A DNA stretch of 64,000 nucleotides from Opitutaceae bacterium (GCA_016794785.1 JAEUHC010000013.1:372001-436000), one strand, 5' to 3'. Positions 11,471-20,651 are shown, counted from the first letter of the stretch. The notes: a model not told the origin generated them from the sequence alone. Numbers and translations: made by a program.

Positions 11471-11506
11471 AAAAAATCCCGGGGCGTTCGAACCCCGGGA
11501 TTTTTT
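11471..11506 (+). terminator. Intrinsic terminator after the stress-protein gene
   Basis: Perfect inverted repeat of 14 bp (AAAAAATCCCGGGG / CCCCGGGATTTTTT) with an 8-nt loop, ending in six Ts. The A-tract on the left makes it potentially bidirectional. It lies 20 bp after the stop of the glycine-zipper gene. Confidence 0.9.
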
Positions 11507-11520
11507 CATCCCCCCCTCCC

Positions 11521-12735
11521 GTGGATCTCATTTCTGGGCAACCCTTCTGGCCGCTGCGGAATGGCCTGATTGCGAGCTATCCGGCGCTCGATTCCTCCGT
11601 GGAATGCCAGGTCGCGGTTTTGGGTGCGGGCATCACGGGCGCACTCGTCGCCTGGCATCTGGCCGAGGCCGGCGTGGATGTGGTCGTCGTGGACAAACGC
11701 GACGTCGCCACCGGCAGCACGGCCGCCAGCACCTGCCTGCTGCAATACGAACTGGACGTGCCGTTGCACCGGCTGGTGCAACGCGTGGGCGAGGATCACG
11801 CGGTGCGCGCTTATCGGGCGTGCCACGTCGCCCTCGGCACGCTCGCCAAGATTGATCGTCGCCTCGGCGGCGGACATGGTTTCAAACGCACCAAAAGCCT
11901 CCAAGGCGCGAGCCGCGCGGAGCACGTGCCCGGCCTCCGCCGCGAACTGCTGCTCCGCCGCCGGCACGGCTTCGCGGTCGAGTGGTGGTCGCGGGCCCAG
12001 CTTAACCGCCTGAGCACCCTGCCCTATCCGGCGGCGCTCCATGTGCTCGATGCCGCGCAAGTCGATGGCCACCGCCTCACCCATGCCTTGCTGCGCGCCG
12101 CCGCGGGCCGCGGCGCGCGGATCTACGATCGCACCGGTGTCACGCGCCGCACGACCACGCGCCATGGCATCACCCTTCGCACGGATCGCGGCCCCATCAT
12201 CCGCGCCCGGCGCCTGATCGTCGCGACGGGCTACGAAACCGCCCCTTATCTGGCCGACGCCCTCACCCAGCTGACCTCGACCTTCGCCCTCGTGACGGAG
12301 CCGCGCGACGAGTTTTCCGGCTGGCCGGGCAATCGGCTCATCTGGGAAACCGCGCGGCCCTATGTGTATCTGAGAACCACCGACGATGGCCGCGCCCTGA
12401 TCGGCGGCTACGACGAGCCAGGATGCAATCCACGCCGCCGGGAGGCCCTGCTCCCGCAGAAGACCGCACGGCTCGTCCGCCGCTTCGGGCAACTGCTGCC
12501 CGAAGCCGAATGCGAGGTCGCCTGCTCTTGGGCCGGCACGTTTGCCGAAACCCCCGATGGCCTCCCCTACATCGGGGCGCATCCCCGCGTGCCGCACACC
12601 TTGTTTGCCCTCGGCTATGGCGGCAACGGGATCGTCTTCAGCCTCATCGCCGCCGAGATCATCCGCGATCTCGTCTGCGAGGGTCGCAGCCGGGATGCCG
12701 ATCTCTTTCGCTTCGAGCGGGCCCTGGCCCGGTAA
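11521..12735 (+). CDS. FAD-dependent oxidoreductase (DAO family)
   Basis: 404-aa protein with GTG start at 11,521 (MDLISGQPFWPLRNGL). The Rossmann dinucleotide fold VAVLGAGITGALVAWHLAEAG with VVVVDKR lies at about residues 33-65. The C-terminal FAD-binding segment is FAETPDGLPYIGAHP...FALGYGGNGIVFS. This is the DAO/glycine-oxidase fold; the substrate is unknown. The longer upstream open frame would run through the terminator, so the GTG is preferred, although no strong ribosome-binding site is visible. Confidence 0.85.
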   Translation: MDLISGQPFWPLRNGLIASYPALDSSVECQVAVLGAGITGALVAWHLAEAGVDVVVVDKRDVATGSTAASTCLLQYELDVPLHRLVQRVGEDHAVRAYRACHVALGTLAKIDRRLGGGHGFKRTKSLQGASRAEHVPGLRRELLLRRRHGFAVEWWSRAQLNRLSTLPYPAALHVLDAAQVDGHRLTHALLRAAAGRGARIYDRTGVTRRTTTRHGITLRTDRGPIIRARRLIVATGYETAPYLADALTQLTSTFALVTEPRDEFSGWPGNRLIWETARPYVYLRTTDDGRALIGGYDEPGCNPRRREALLPQKTARLVRRFGQLLPEAECEVACSWAGTFAETPDGLPYIGAHPRVPHTLFALGYGGNGIVFSLIAAEIIRDLVCEGRSRDADLFRFERALAR

Positions 12736-12752
12736 ACCAGCCTCGCGAGCGC

Positions 12753-13214
12753 TTAGCGCTTCTGCTGCTCGACGGAATTCACCACGCCGCGGCGAAACGA
12801 AACGCGAATCACCTCATCCACCCGTGTGCGATAGAGATCCCGGGCCACCGGTTCGTGAAACACCACGTAGCCGCGCCCGTTGGCCGACGGCACGATGATG
12901 CGCCGCCAGCCGACCCAAGCCGTGCCTTCATACTGCTGCCAGTAGCTTTTGTAGATCCAGACTTGGTGTTCACCATCGGCATCGGCGACCTCGCGCGTCT
13001 CGTCCGGATTGCCGAGGGCGATGTAAACCATGTCCTGGGTGTCGCCGACGTTGATCTTGCCCCGTTCGAGTCGCTTTTGCGTAGAGGTGGAGAGGGCGTC
13101 GAAGGTCTCGGATTTTTCCTCGGCGCGTTTTTCGAAGGTGTTGCAACCGGCAAGGCCGAGGAGGACGGCCACGGCCGTGCAGCGGAGCGCTGTCATCGTC
13201 TGGTTGTTTTTCAT
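12753..13214 (-). CDS. Small lipoprotein (SmpA/OmlA-like fold)
   Basis: 153-aa protein with N-terminal lipoprotein signal (VAVLLGLAGC; Cys is the predicted lipidated residue, about position 24). The body contains INVGDTQDMVYIALGNPDETRE, similar in outline to the SmpA/BamE-type motif 'G.t...V...lG.P', and then beta-rich sequence (HQVWIYKSYWQQYEG). Likely anchored in a periplasm-facing membrane leaflet. It is transcribed towards, and convergent with, the FAD oxidoreductase. Confidence 0.75.
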   Translation of the reverse strand: MKNNQTMTALRCTAVAVLLGLAGCNTFEKRAEEKSETFDALSTSTQKRLERGKINVGDTQDMVYIALGNPDETREVADADGEHQVWIYKSYWQQYEGTAWVGWRRIIVPSANGRGYVVFHEPVARDLYRTRVDEVIRVSFRRGVVNSVEQQKR

Positions 13215-13404
13215 CTTGGAAAGAGAGACAGCGGCCACGGCCGCGAGTGCGAAACAGCGGCTCACTTTCGTAATTACCTCGTCGCGCGGTCGCGCTGCCT
13301 GCCTCCCCGAGATCAGCGATCTCAACCCGCGCGCGAAGCCGGATGGGCGCTGGGGTGTTCACCTACCGAACCTTCAAGGGCCGGATTACACTATCTCGTT
13401 CTCC

Positions 13405-13734
13405 ATGAAAACATCATCGAACATCCTTGCCCCTCTTGTCGCCCTGTCGGCGTTCAGCTTCGGCCTTGTGCTCTCCGGCGGCGGCTGCGCGGCCACCCCC
13501 ACCCAGGAAAGCACCGGCGAATACGTCGATGACAGCGCCATCACCCTGCGCGTGAAAGCCGCCTTCGTGAACGATCCCTTGGTGAAGGCCCTCGACGTGA
13601 AAGTGGAGACCTTCAAGGGCATCGTGCAGCTCAGCGGCTTCGTGAACACCAACGCCGAGAAAGCCCAGGCCGGCCGACTCGCGGCGGCGACCAAGGGTGT
13701 GACTGAGGTGAAGAACAACATCACGGTGAAGTGA
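13405..13734 (+). CDS. BON domain lipoprotein (OsmY-like)
   Basis: 109-aa protein. The lipoprotein signal ends at GGGCAATP (Cys about residue 28). It is followed by a single BON domain (DDSAITLRVKAAFVNDPLVKALDVKVETFKG, then VQLSGFVNTNAEKAQAGRLAAATKGVTEVKNNITV). The size and composition resemble OsmY-type osmotic-stress proteins. It is divergent from the upstream lipoprotein across about 190 bp that should hold both promoters. Confidence 0.87.
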   Translation: MKTSSNILAPLVALSAFSFGLVLSGGGCAATPTQESTGEYVDDSAITLRVKAAFVNDPLVKALDVKVETFKGIVQLSGFVNTNAEKAQAGRLAAATKGVTEVKNNITVK

Positions 13735-13862
13735 CGTGCCAGCACGCCACCGATCGCTCGACGCACCGAACCCGGCGCCGTGACAATTTTTCGCGGCGCC
13801 TTTTTCAGCCTCCGATGCCTTCGATTGGAACCGGGCTCAACTTCGCTGGGTCTGGCTTGGCG

Positions 13863-14504
13863 ATGACTTTCCAGTTGGCCAACGCGACCCATTCACCGTC
13901 CCACCAAGGCGGTCCTCCGGGTGAACCCGTCGCTTTGCAACCCTGCCAAGCTCCCTTCTCCCCGCCCGCCGAGACCGCCTGGGACGAAGCTTTTCTCCGC
14001 GTCGAAAGCTATTTGCGAGCGCATCACATTGAGAGCCGCGTGCGGCTTAATCAGCTGGCGACCGACATCATCCGCGAGGCGCGTGAACAGGCGCGCACCC
14101 GGCCCGGCGAGGCTCCTGTGACCACGGCCATGCAGGTGACGCACGCCCGGATCGGAAAATGGTTTGAGCAGGCCGGCCTGCGAGGCGACTGGTCCGACGA
14201 ACGCGTGCGAGTGCGCGGCCGGCTCGCCCTGCTGCTCACTCACACAAACGCTCTCCCGGGCGACAATTTCTTGGACGCGGAGCCGCCCCCACCCCGTGTC
14301 GCCGCAGCCTTGGCCTCGGGCGTGTTGCGGCCCGGACCTGAGATTCGGTTCACCAACATGCCCGCCGCGCCGCTCGCGTTCGGTTTCGACGATCCGGGCG
14401 ATCCGAATTCAGCCCGGCAGAGCCGCGGCGAAGTCATGCGGGCGGCCATGCTCTGGCTCGCGATTGTGGCAATCTACGGCGTCGCTTGGGCGGCGTCGCA
14501 TTGA
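13863..14504 (+). CDS. Hypothetical protein with C-terminal membrane helix, upstream of mdoH
   Basis: 213-aa protein of unknown family. Residues about 50-140 are charged and helical (WDEAFLRVESYLRAHHIESRVRLNQLATDIIREAREQ); the last 20 residues (MLWLAIVAIYGVAWAAS) form one membrane helix. It ends 6 bp before mdoH, so the two are probably one transcript and it may assist glucan synthesis; that is inference from position. ATG at 13,815 is an equally possible start. Confidence 0.6.
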   Translation: MTFQLANATHSPSHQGGPPGEPVALQPCQAPFSPPAETAWDEAFLRVESYLRAHHIESRVRLNQLATDIIREAREQARTRPGEAPVTTAMQVTHARIGKWFEQAGLRGDWSDERVRVRGRLALLLTHTNALPGDNFLDAEPPPPRVAAALASGVLRPGPEIRFTNMPAAPLAFGFDDPGDPNSARQSRGEVMRAAMLWLAIVAIYGVAWAASH

Positions 14505-14510
14505 TGCGGG

Positions 14511-16685
14511 ATGAAGTTCGCGCCCTTTAATCCGGCTGACCTCGATCCGCGGGAAGCCACCCGGCGGCGTCACCGCCTGATCGCCTTGGTCGTGCTGATC
14601 GCCGGGCCCGGCGTGCTCATGCTGGCCGATCTGCATTGGCGCACCGGGTTCAACGGCTGGAAGGCGTTCCATCTGGTGCTGTTTGTGATGCTTTTCCTGC
14701 TGATCACGCTCGGTGCGGCCCAGGCCCTCGTGGGATATTGGCTGCGGCGGCGCGGCGGCGATCCGTGCCAGATCACGGCCAGCCTCACGGACGACGAGCG
14801 GGTGCAGCCCGTCCTGGCGCGCACGGCCGTCGTGATGCCCGTGTGCAACGAGGAAGTCGGCCGTGTGATCGAGGCGTTGCGCGTCATGTATGAATCCGTG
14901 GGGCGCACGGGGAAGCTGCCGGACTGCGATTTTTTCCTGCTGAGCGACTCCACCGACCCGAACCGCTGGATCGAGGAGGAGGCCGCGTGGCTGGCGCTGA
15001 CGCAGCGGCTCGGCGCCCAAGGCCGGATTTTTTACCGGAAGCGCCGCGTCGGCATCAACAAGAAGGCCGGCAATCTGGCGGATTTCTGCCGCCGCTGGGG
15101 CAGCCACTATCGCTACATGGTCGTGCTCGATGCGGACAGCATCATGACCGGCGAGGCGATCGTGCGGCTCGCTCAATTGATGGAACGCAACCCCCGGGTC
15201 GGCATCATCCAAGGCGTGCCGGCGCTGGCCAACGGAGAAACTCTGCTCGCGCGGCTGCAGCAATTTGCCTCCCGCCTCTATGGCCCGGTCTCGGCTGCGG
15301 GCCTGAACTTCTGGCAGCTGGGCGAGGCCAATTACTGGGGGCACAACGCCATCATCCGGCTCGCGCCGTTCATCCGCCACTGCGCGCTGCCCGAGCTGCC
15401 AGGCGATGGCCCGTTTGGCGGCCGGATCATGAGCCACGACTACGTGGAGGCCGCCCTGATGCGCCGGGCCGGCTGGCAGGTGTGGCTCGCGACCGAACTC
15501 GACGGCAACTACGAGGAATGCCCAGGCAACCTGATCGAGCTGGCGCAGCGCGACCGGCGCTGGCTGCAAGGCAACCTGCAGCATGCGCGATTGGTGGGCG
15601 CGAAGGGATTTCACGCGGTCAATCGCGTGCATTTCACCCTTGGGATCCTCGCGTATCTGGCCTCCCCGCTGTGGCTCGCCTTCCTGACGATCTCGGTCGT
15701 GCTAGCCTGGCGCTATGGCGCGCCGGGCGCTGGCTCGCTGCCGGAGGCCAGCTTTGCCGGGCTCTTCGGCTGGAGCACACTCACGCAGGCCGGCTGGCTG
15801 ACGCTCTACACGCTGTCGGTCCTCTTTCTGCCCAAAATCCTCGCCATCCTCGATCTGCGCGGACGGCCGCAGGAGATCGCTGCTTTCGGCGGCTGGGGGG
15901 ATCTCATCATCGGGGCGTTTGCGGAGACGCTGGTCTTCACCCTGCTGGCACCGGTGCTGATGCTTTTCCACACCCAGTTCATCGTGCTCACGATCGGCCG
16001 GAAAAAAATCTCGTGGGGCGTGCAACGTCGCGGCCGCGATGGCGCGGCCGTGCTCGCCGAGGCGGTCTCGGCCCATTGGGCGCATACGCTGATCGGCTTG
16101 GCGGGTTGGATGCTGGTGAGCCGCATCGCCCCGGGCCTGGCGTTTTGGATGGCACCGATTCTCGCCGGACTGATTTTTTCGATCCCCCTCTCGTTCTTCA
16201 CCGGTTCGCTGTCCGTGGGGCTGGCCGTGCAGCGTGAGGGGCTTTTCAAAACCCCGGAGGAAAGCCGGCCCTTGCCAGAACTGGCCGAGTTGGCCGCGGC
16301 GTTGTCCGCCCGCCAGCGGGGTCCTTTGCCCCTGCCGGAACTGGCGGAAAACTATGGCCTGCTGCAAGCGGTCCTCGATCCCTACGTCAACGCGGTGCAT
16401 GTGTCGCTGCTGCGCGCCAAGGAGGAGCAGCCGCCGGCGAGCGAGGCGCGCTTCGGAGGGCTGCGCGCGACGTTGCTGCGCGAAGGGCCGGCAGCACTGA
16501 AACCGGGCGATCGGCTCGCGCTGCTGCTGGACGCCGACTCGATGAACACGCTGCATCATAGTCTCTGGTCCACGCCCGCCTCGCGGCTGGCACCCTGGTG
16601 GCAGCTCGCGCTCAGGCACTATAACCTGATCGCACCGGCGCCGGAAACCGCCTTCACGCGAAACAGCGCGACGCTGGCGTCTTGA
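14511..16685 (+). CDS. mdoH: Glucans biosynthesis glucosyltransferase MdoH (OpgH)
   Basis: 724-aa inner-membrane family 2 glycosyltransferase that polymerises glucose from UDP-glucose into osmoregulated periplasmic glucans. Two N-terminal membrane helices precede the cytosolic GT2 domain. That domain carries TAVVMPVCNEE, the metal-binding VLDADS, SHDYVEA and the acceptor/processivity motif QRDRRWLQGN. Several C-terminal membrane helices follow. Length fits OpgH. The upstream neighbour is an unknown membrane protein; the usual partner OpgG is not in the window. Confidence 0.93.
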   Translation: MKFAPFNPADLDPREATRRRHRLIALVVLIAGPGVLMLADLHWRTGFNGWKAFHLVLFVMLFLLITLGAAQALVGYWLRRRGGDPCQITASLTDDERVQPVLARTAVVMPVCNEEVGRVIEALRVMYESVGRTGKLPDCDFFLLSDSTDPNRWIEEEAAWLALTQRLGAQGRIFYRKRRVGINKKAGNLADFCRRWGSHYRYMVVLDADSIMTGEAIVRLAQLMERNPRVGIIQGVPALANGETLLARLQQFASRLYGPVSAAGLNFWQLGEANYWGHNAIIRLAPFIRHCALPELPGDGPFGGRIMSHDYVEAALMRRAGWQVWLATELDGNYEECPGNLIELAQRDRRWLQGNLQHARLVGAKGFHAVNRVHFTLGILAYLASPLWLAFLTISVVLAWRYGAPGAGSLPEASFAGLFGWSTLTQAGWLTLYTLSVLFLPKILAILDLRGRPQEIAAFGGWGDLIIGAFAETLVFTLLAPVLMLFHTQFIVLTIGRKKISWGVQRRGRDGAAVLAEAVSAHWAHTLIGLAGWMLVSRIAPGLAFWMAPILAGLIFSIPLSFFTGSLSVGLAVQREGLFKTPEESRPLPELAELAAALSARQRGPLPLPELAENYGLLQAVLDPYVNAVHVSLLRAKEEQPPASEARFGGLRATLLREGPAALKPGDRLALLLDADSMNTLHHSLWSTPASRLAPWWQLALRHYNLIAPAPETAFTRNSATLAS

Positions 16686-16858
16686 TCCATCACATCCCCC
16701 TTCGTTCTCACGTGCATGGGAGTCCTCGCGAGGAGCGGGCCGCCATCAACGCATAGCCACGCAGAGGGCCGGCGCAGCGCCACGCCGCGTTGTCGTGTGT
16801 CGTCGCAAGCACTCCCCGCTTGGCATGTGCCCCGGCACCCGTGAGCGTCATTTCGCCG

Positions 16859-17758
16859 ATGCCCGAGCTCCCCGACATCACGGCCTACCTCGATGCACTG
16901 GCGCCGCGCGTGCTTGGGCGGGTGCTGGAGCGCGTGCGGATCGCGCACGTGTTTCTCCTGCGCACGGCGGTGCCGCCGATCGACTCGCTGCATGGGCGGC
17001 GCGTCACGGCCCTGCGGCGGATCGGAAAGCGGATCGTGTTCGGCTTCGAAGGCGACCGCTGGCTCGTGCTGCACCTGATGATCGCGGGGCGGCTCCAGTG
17101 GGCGGAGCCGGGCGGGAAGCCGACGACGCGCAATGCGCTCGCCGATTTCGTCTTCGACTCTGGCACGCTCACGCTCACCGAGGCGGGCACCAAACGCCGC
17201 GCGGCGCTGCACGTCGTCGCCAGAGAGGCGACGCTCTCGGCGCACGACCCCGGCGGCATCGATGTGCTCGCATGCTCGCCGGCGGAGTTCGCCGCGACCC
17301 TCACGCGCCGCAACCACACGCTCAAGCGCGCGCTCACCGATCCCCATCTGTTCAGCGGCATCGGCAACGCCTACTCCGACGAGATTCTCCACGCCGCGCG
17401 GCTCTCGCCCGTCGCGCTCACGCAGAAGCTCGCGCCCGCGGACATCACGCGCCTGCACGCCGCCGTGCACGACACGCTCGCCGCGTGGACGGAACGGTTG
17501 CGACGCGAGGCGGCGGAAAAATTTCCCGCGAAGGTCACGGCGTTTCGTCCCGAGATGGCCGTGCATGGCAAGTTCGGCCAGCCGTGCCCGGTGTGCGCGA
17601 CAGCGGTGCAGCGCATCACCTACGCGGAAAACGAGGTGAACTACTGCCCGCGCTGCCAGACCGGCGGCAAGCTTCTCGCCGATCGCTCGCTCTCGCGCCT
17701 GCTAAAGAGCGACTGGCCGCGCACGATCGACGAAGCGGAGAGGCTGCGGCGAACGTGA
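16859..17758 (+). CDS. mutM: Fpg/Nei family DNA glycosylase (formamidopyrimidine type)
   Basis: 299-aa base-excision repair enzyme. It has the catalytic N-terminus MPELPD (Pro1 and Glu2 after Met removal), the GKRIVF lysine, LHLMIAGRL, the SGIGNAYSDEIL motif with its DNA-binding Asn, and a C-terminal zinc finger CPVC-(16)-CPRCQ. The finger arginine that contacts DNA phosphate in E. coli Fpg is replaced by Asn (AENEVNYC). A further about 28 residues follow (LLADRSLSRLLKSDWPRTIDEA), so it belongs to a divergent subfamily. Substrate range may differ from classical MutM. Confidence 0.88.
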   Translation: MPELPDITAYLDALAPRVLGRVLERVRIAHVFLLRTAVPPIDSLHGRRVTALRRIGKRIVFGFEGDRWLVLHLMIAGRLQWAEPGGKPTTRNALADFVFDSGTLTLTEAGTKRRAALHVVAREATLSAHDPGGIDVLACSPAEFAATLTRRNHTLKRALTDPHLFSGIGNAYSDEILHAARLSPVALTQKLAPADITRLHAAVHDTLAAWTERLRREAAEKFPAKVTAFRPEMAVHGKFGQPCPVCATAVQRITYAENEVNYCPRCQTGGKLLADRSLSRLLKSDWPRTIDEAERLRRT

Positions 17759-17774
17759 AGGCTTGATCGGTCTG

Positions 17775-17852
17775 GTAGCCCTGCTCGTGAGAGCAGGGAC
17801 AGCTTTCGGACCGCCCACGCGATTCCGTCCCGCCTCTCACGAGGCGGGCTAC
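17775..17852. repeat. Facing pair of 26-bp REP-type hairpins (BIME-like)
   Basis: Copy 1 (17,775-17,800) runs from GTAGCCC to GGGAC around a GTGA loop. Copy 2 (17,827-17,852) is the same element in inverse orientation. The copies differ only at stem positions where both strands change together (CTGCTC/GAGCAG versus CGCCTC/GAGGCG), so base pairing is preserved. They lie between convergent genes, where they may also act as terminators. Confidence 0.8.
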
Positions 17853-17856
17853 GCAA

Positions 17857-19158
17857 TCAGATCAACTCGGCAATCAACGGCTCCATCGCCGGCGCGTTGT
17901 CCCCCACCGCAATCGCCGCGGCCAGCATCCGCCGCGCCTCGGCCAGCGCCTCCTCATCGTTTGCGTGAATCACACAGAGCGGCGCCCCCGCGGCGACACG
18001 CTCGCCCACTTTCACGAGCCCATCCACGCCCACGGCCGGATCGATGCGGTCAGCGGCCTGCGCCCGGCCGGCCCCGAGGCGCAGCGCGGCAAGCGCCACC
18101 CCCATCGCATCGACATCGCTCACCACCCCCGCACGCGGCGCGGACAGGGGCACCTTGAGCCTGGCCTGCGGCAGCCGCGACGGATCGTCGATCACGCGCA
18201 CATCGCCGCCCTGGGCTTCGACGATCTCGCGGAATTTCGCGAGAGCGCTGCCGTCGCGCACCACGCGCTCCAGTTTCGCGCGGGCTTCGGTTTCATCCTT
18301 CGCCACGCCGCCGAGCAACAGCATGTGCACGCCGAGCGCATAGGTGACTTCCATGAGATCCGCCGGGCCCGCGCCGCGCAGGCAGGCAATCGACTCGGCG
18401 ACCTCGAGGGCGTTGCCCACGGCGCGGCCGAGCGGCTGGTCCATCGCGGTGAGGAGGGCGCGCACGTTTTTCCCGGCGGCGCGGCCGACGGCGACAAGCG
18501 CCCCGGCCAGCTGGCGCGCCTCGGCCTGAGTTTTCATGAACGCGCCGCGGCCGAACTTAACGTCGAGCACGAGGGCATCGATCCCTTCGGCCAGTTTCTT
18601 CGAGAGGATAGAGCCGCAGATGAGCGGAATGCACTCGACCGTCGCGGTCACGTCGCGCAGCGCGTAGAGTTTCTTGTCGGAGGGCGCCAGGTCCTTGGTC
18701 TGCCCGATGAGGGCGCAGCCGATGCGCGCGACCTGCGCGCGGTAGGCCTCAAGCGAAAGATCAGTGCGGAAGCCGGGAATCGACTCGAGCTTGTCGAGCG
18801 TGCCGCCGCTGTGGCCGAGACCGCGGCCGCTGATCATCGGCACCGGCACGCCGCAGGCCACGACCATGGGCGCGAGGGGGAGCGAGACCTTGTCGCCGAC
18901 GCCGCCGGTGGAGTGTTTGTCCACCTTGATGCCGGGCACGGACGACAGGTCCGCCACCGTGCCGGATCGCATCATCGCGTCGGTGTAGTGCGCGATTTCC
19001 TCCGGCGTCATGCCCTTGATAAAAATCGCCATCAGCAGCGCGCTGAGCTGGTAGTCGGCCCACGAGCCATCGGTCGCGCCGCGCACAAACGCCGCGATTT
19101 CGTCGCGCGTGAGGGCGTGGCCGTCGCGCTTCCGGGCGATGATGTGCTGGGGAAACAT
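17857..19158 (-). CDS. deoA: Thymidine/pyrimidine-nucleoside phosphorylase
   Basis: 433-aa protein that phosphorolyses thymidine or uridine. It has the family signature SGRGLGHSGGTLDKLE (about residues 110-125), the phosphate loop KHSTGGVGDKVSLPLAP, and the C-terminal PYNP domain. ATG at 19,158 (MFPQHIIARKRDG) matches the family N-terminus; the longer frame upstream overlaps the next gene. Convergent with the glycosylase across the REP pair. Confidence 0.95.
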   Translation of the reverse strand: MFPQHIIARKRDGHALTRDEIAAFVRGATDGSWADYQLSALLMAIFIKGMTPEEIAHYTDAMMRSGTVADLSSVPGIKVDKHSTGGVGDKVSLPLAPMVVACGVPVPMISGRGLGHSGGTLDKLESIPGFRTDLSLEAYRAQVARIGCALIGQTKDLAPSDKKLYALRDVTATVECIPLICGSILSKKLAEGIDALVLDVKFGRGAFMKTQAEARQLAGALVAVGRAAGKNVRALLTAMDQPLGRAVGNALEVAESIACLRGAGPADLMEVTYALGVHMLLLGGVAKDETEARAKLERVVRDGSALAKFREIVEAQGGDVRVIDDPSRLPQARLKVPLSAPRAGVVSDVDAMGVALAALRLGAGRAQAADRIDPAVGVDGLVKVGERVAAGAPLCVIHANDEEALAEARRMLAAAIAVGDNAPAMEPLIAELI

Positions 19159-19171
19159 GCGGGCGACCGTG

Positions 19172-19525
19172 TCAGGCCGGTTGCCCGCGCGCAAACCCGT
19201 AGGCGCGCTCCACGCGGGCGACACGCACCTCGTAGGCCTCATACCATGCGTCACGCCCGCCGCGCTGGGCCTTCTCGTGCTCGGTGTCGCGTTTCCAAGC
19301 GAGGATCGCGGCCTCGTCGCGCCAGTAGCTCACGGTGATGCCGACGCCATCGGCACCCCGCGCGCTCTCGATCCCGAGGAATCCATCGTAACGCGATCCG
19401 AGATCGACCATGCGCTGCGCGACGACGCCGTAGGCCCGGCCGTCGTCGGCTGCGCGCTTGGAGGTGAAGATGACCGCGTAGTAGGGCGGCTCCGGTGTGC
19501 GGGCGAGTCCGGCCGGCGCGCTCAT
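19172..19525 (-). CDS. Antibiotic biosynthesis monooxygenase-like protein
   Basis: 117-aa single-domain ABM-like protein. It has an N-terminal beta strand YYAVIFTSKR, FLGIESARG, and the characteristic VSYWRDEAAILAWKRDTEHEKAQRGG. Such small dimeric alpha/beta-barrel proteins act on quinone-like or haem substrates or are uncharacterised. Its start overlaps the methyltransferase stop by 4 bp (ATGA), and it lies 13 bp from deoA, so a three-gene leftward operon is likely. Confidence 0.83.
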   Translation of the reverse strand: MSAPAGLARTPEPPYYAVIFTSKRAADDGRAYGVVAQRMVDLGSRYDGFLGIESARGADGVGITVSYWRDEAAILAWKRDTEHEKAQRGGRDAWYEAYEVRVARVERAYGFARGQPA

Positions 19526-20280
19526 GACGCGGCCCTCCGCAGCAGCAGCATCGAGTCGGCGCCCGCGAAGAACGCATAGTCCACCGCGCGCACCTCGCTC
19601 GCGATCCCGGCCTCGCGCAGCTCGCGCCGCAGCCGGGCGAGCGCGGGATAGGGTTTTCCATCGGGGCCGCAAAGCGGGTGGATGCGCACTTCGCCGGCGG
19701 TCACCCGCACCAGCTCGCGGCAGGCGGCGGCATGCCAGTCGTAATCGAACTGCGCCGCATACAGGAAGAGCAGGTGCGCGCAGAGCACGAGGTCGAACGT
19801 GCCGTCGAAGAACGGCAGCCGCGGCAGCGCCCCGCACACATACCGGCCGTGGAAAAGCCGCGCTTCGTAGTCGGCCAGGAACCGCTGCGCGGCCGTCCGC
19901 CGATCCAGCTCGGCCGCGTCGAGGGACGGGAAGCTCTTCAGGCGAAACAACCGCCGCTTTGCGCGCATCTGCTCGCCCATCCGCGCGTAGTCCGCCTGCA
20001 CGCGGGCCGCGAGCACCGCGACGCCGTCACCGTAAAGCGGATCGACCGCCACGGCGTCGATCTTGCGGGCGCAGGCCTCGGCGGCAAACGACGATGGGCC
20101 GGCGGCGACATCGAGCACATCGCGGCCCTTCAGGGCCGCCAGATCGAGGGCGAAGAACTTCGCGTATTCGGCGAGCGAACGGCCGAAGAACGCGACCGAC
20201 GGCAGGTCAAGCCCCGGCCCCGGTCTGGAGGCTATCCGGGGCGCAGGTCTGAGGATGGGGTCGGGAGCAAGGGCAGGCAT
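19522..20280 (-). CDS. Class I SAM-dependent methyltransferase
   Basis: 252-aa protein. SAM-binding motif I is DVLDVAAGPSSFAAEA (about residues 60-75); VDPLYG is the acidic post-I position. FFDGTFDLVLCAHLLFLY is the motif IV region, followed by a Rossmann C-terminus. The substrate is unknown. ATG at 20,280 is used; a longer frame adds 16 residues. It is coupled by a 4-bp overlap to the ABM gene. Confidence 0.8.
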   Translation of the reverse strand: MPALAPDPILRPAPRIASRPGPGLDLPSVAFFGRSLAEYAKFFALDLAALKGRDVLDVAAGPSSFAAEACARKIDAVAVDPLYGDGVAVLAARVQADYARMGEQMRAKRRLFRLKSFPSLDAAELDRRTAAQRFLADYEARLFHGRYVCGALPRLPFFDGTFDLVLCAHLLFLYAAQFDYDWHAAACRELVRVTAGEVRIHPLCGPDGKPYPALARLRRELREAGIASEVRAVDYAFFAGADSMLLLRRAAS

Positions 20281-20329
20281 GGGTGGCGAGGAAACGGGTT
20301 GCGAATCATGGAGCGGCGGGAAAAACAAA

Positions 20330-20356
20330 AAGCCCGACTCGGATTGAGTCGGGCTT
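20330..20356 (-). terminator. Intrinsic terminator (minus strand)
   Basis: An 11-bp inverted repeat (AAGCCCGACTC / GAGTCGGGCTT) with a 5-nt loop. Read on the minus strand it is followed by TTTTTGTTTTT. It would end a leftward transcript coming from 20,370 or higher, just upstream of the methyltransferase. Confidence 0.85.
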
Positions 20357-20587
20357 GGCGGTGGTGAATCAGGGCTTCTTCAGCCGTGTCGCGCGATCTT
20401 CGCGCTGAACCATCGTCGCCAAGCCGACCCGTGCCAACGGGCGCATTTGACCGTCGTCATGGTGACGGCGGCAAAAGCGGCGCGGGACTTGGCGGAAATC
20501 TGCATCGGGCCGTTGTGATGGGGATCGCGACCCGGCGGGGCAAGTCGATTTTCACGCGCACCCCAGGGGTCCCGATCAAAAAGGAAA

Positions 20588-20612
20588 AGCGGCGGTCTTG
20601 CGACCGCCGCTT
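20588..20612 (-). terminator. Intrinsic terminator after the coiled-coil gene
   Basis: Perfect 11-bp inverted repeat (AAGCGGCGGTC / GACCGCCGCTT) with a 3-nt loop, followed on the minus strand by a T-rich run (TTTCCTTTTT). It lies 40 bp past the stop of the 20,652-21,254 gene. Confidence 0.83.
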
Positions 20613-20651
20613 CCGTTCCCCTGCTGCGCTGCCCCTCGCAGCGCAACAAAT

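Noticed and set aside
20369..20505. Small minus-strand ORFs (41 aa from 20,505, or 25 aa from 20,446 ending KKP) before the terminator at 20,330
   Set aside because: The terminator suggests a short leftward transcript, but neither frame has a recognisable family or clear ribosome-binding site, so no gene is called.
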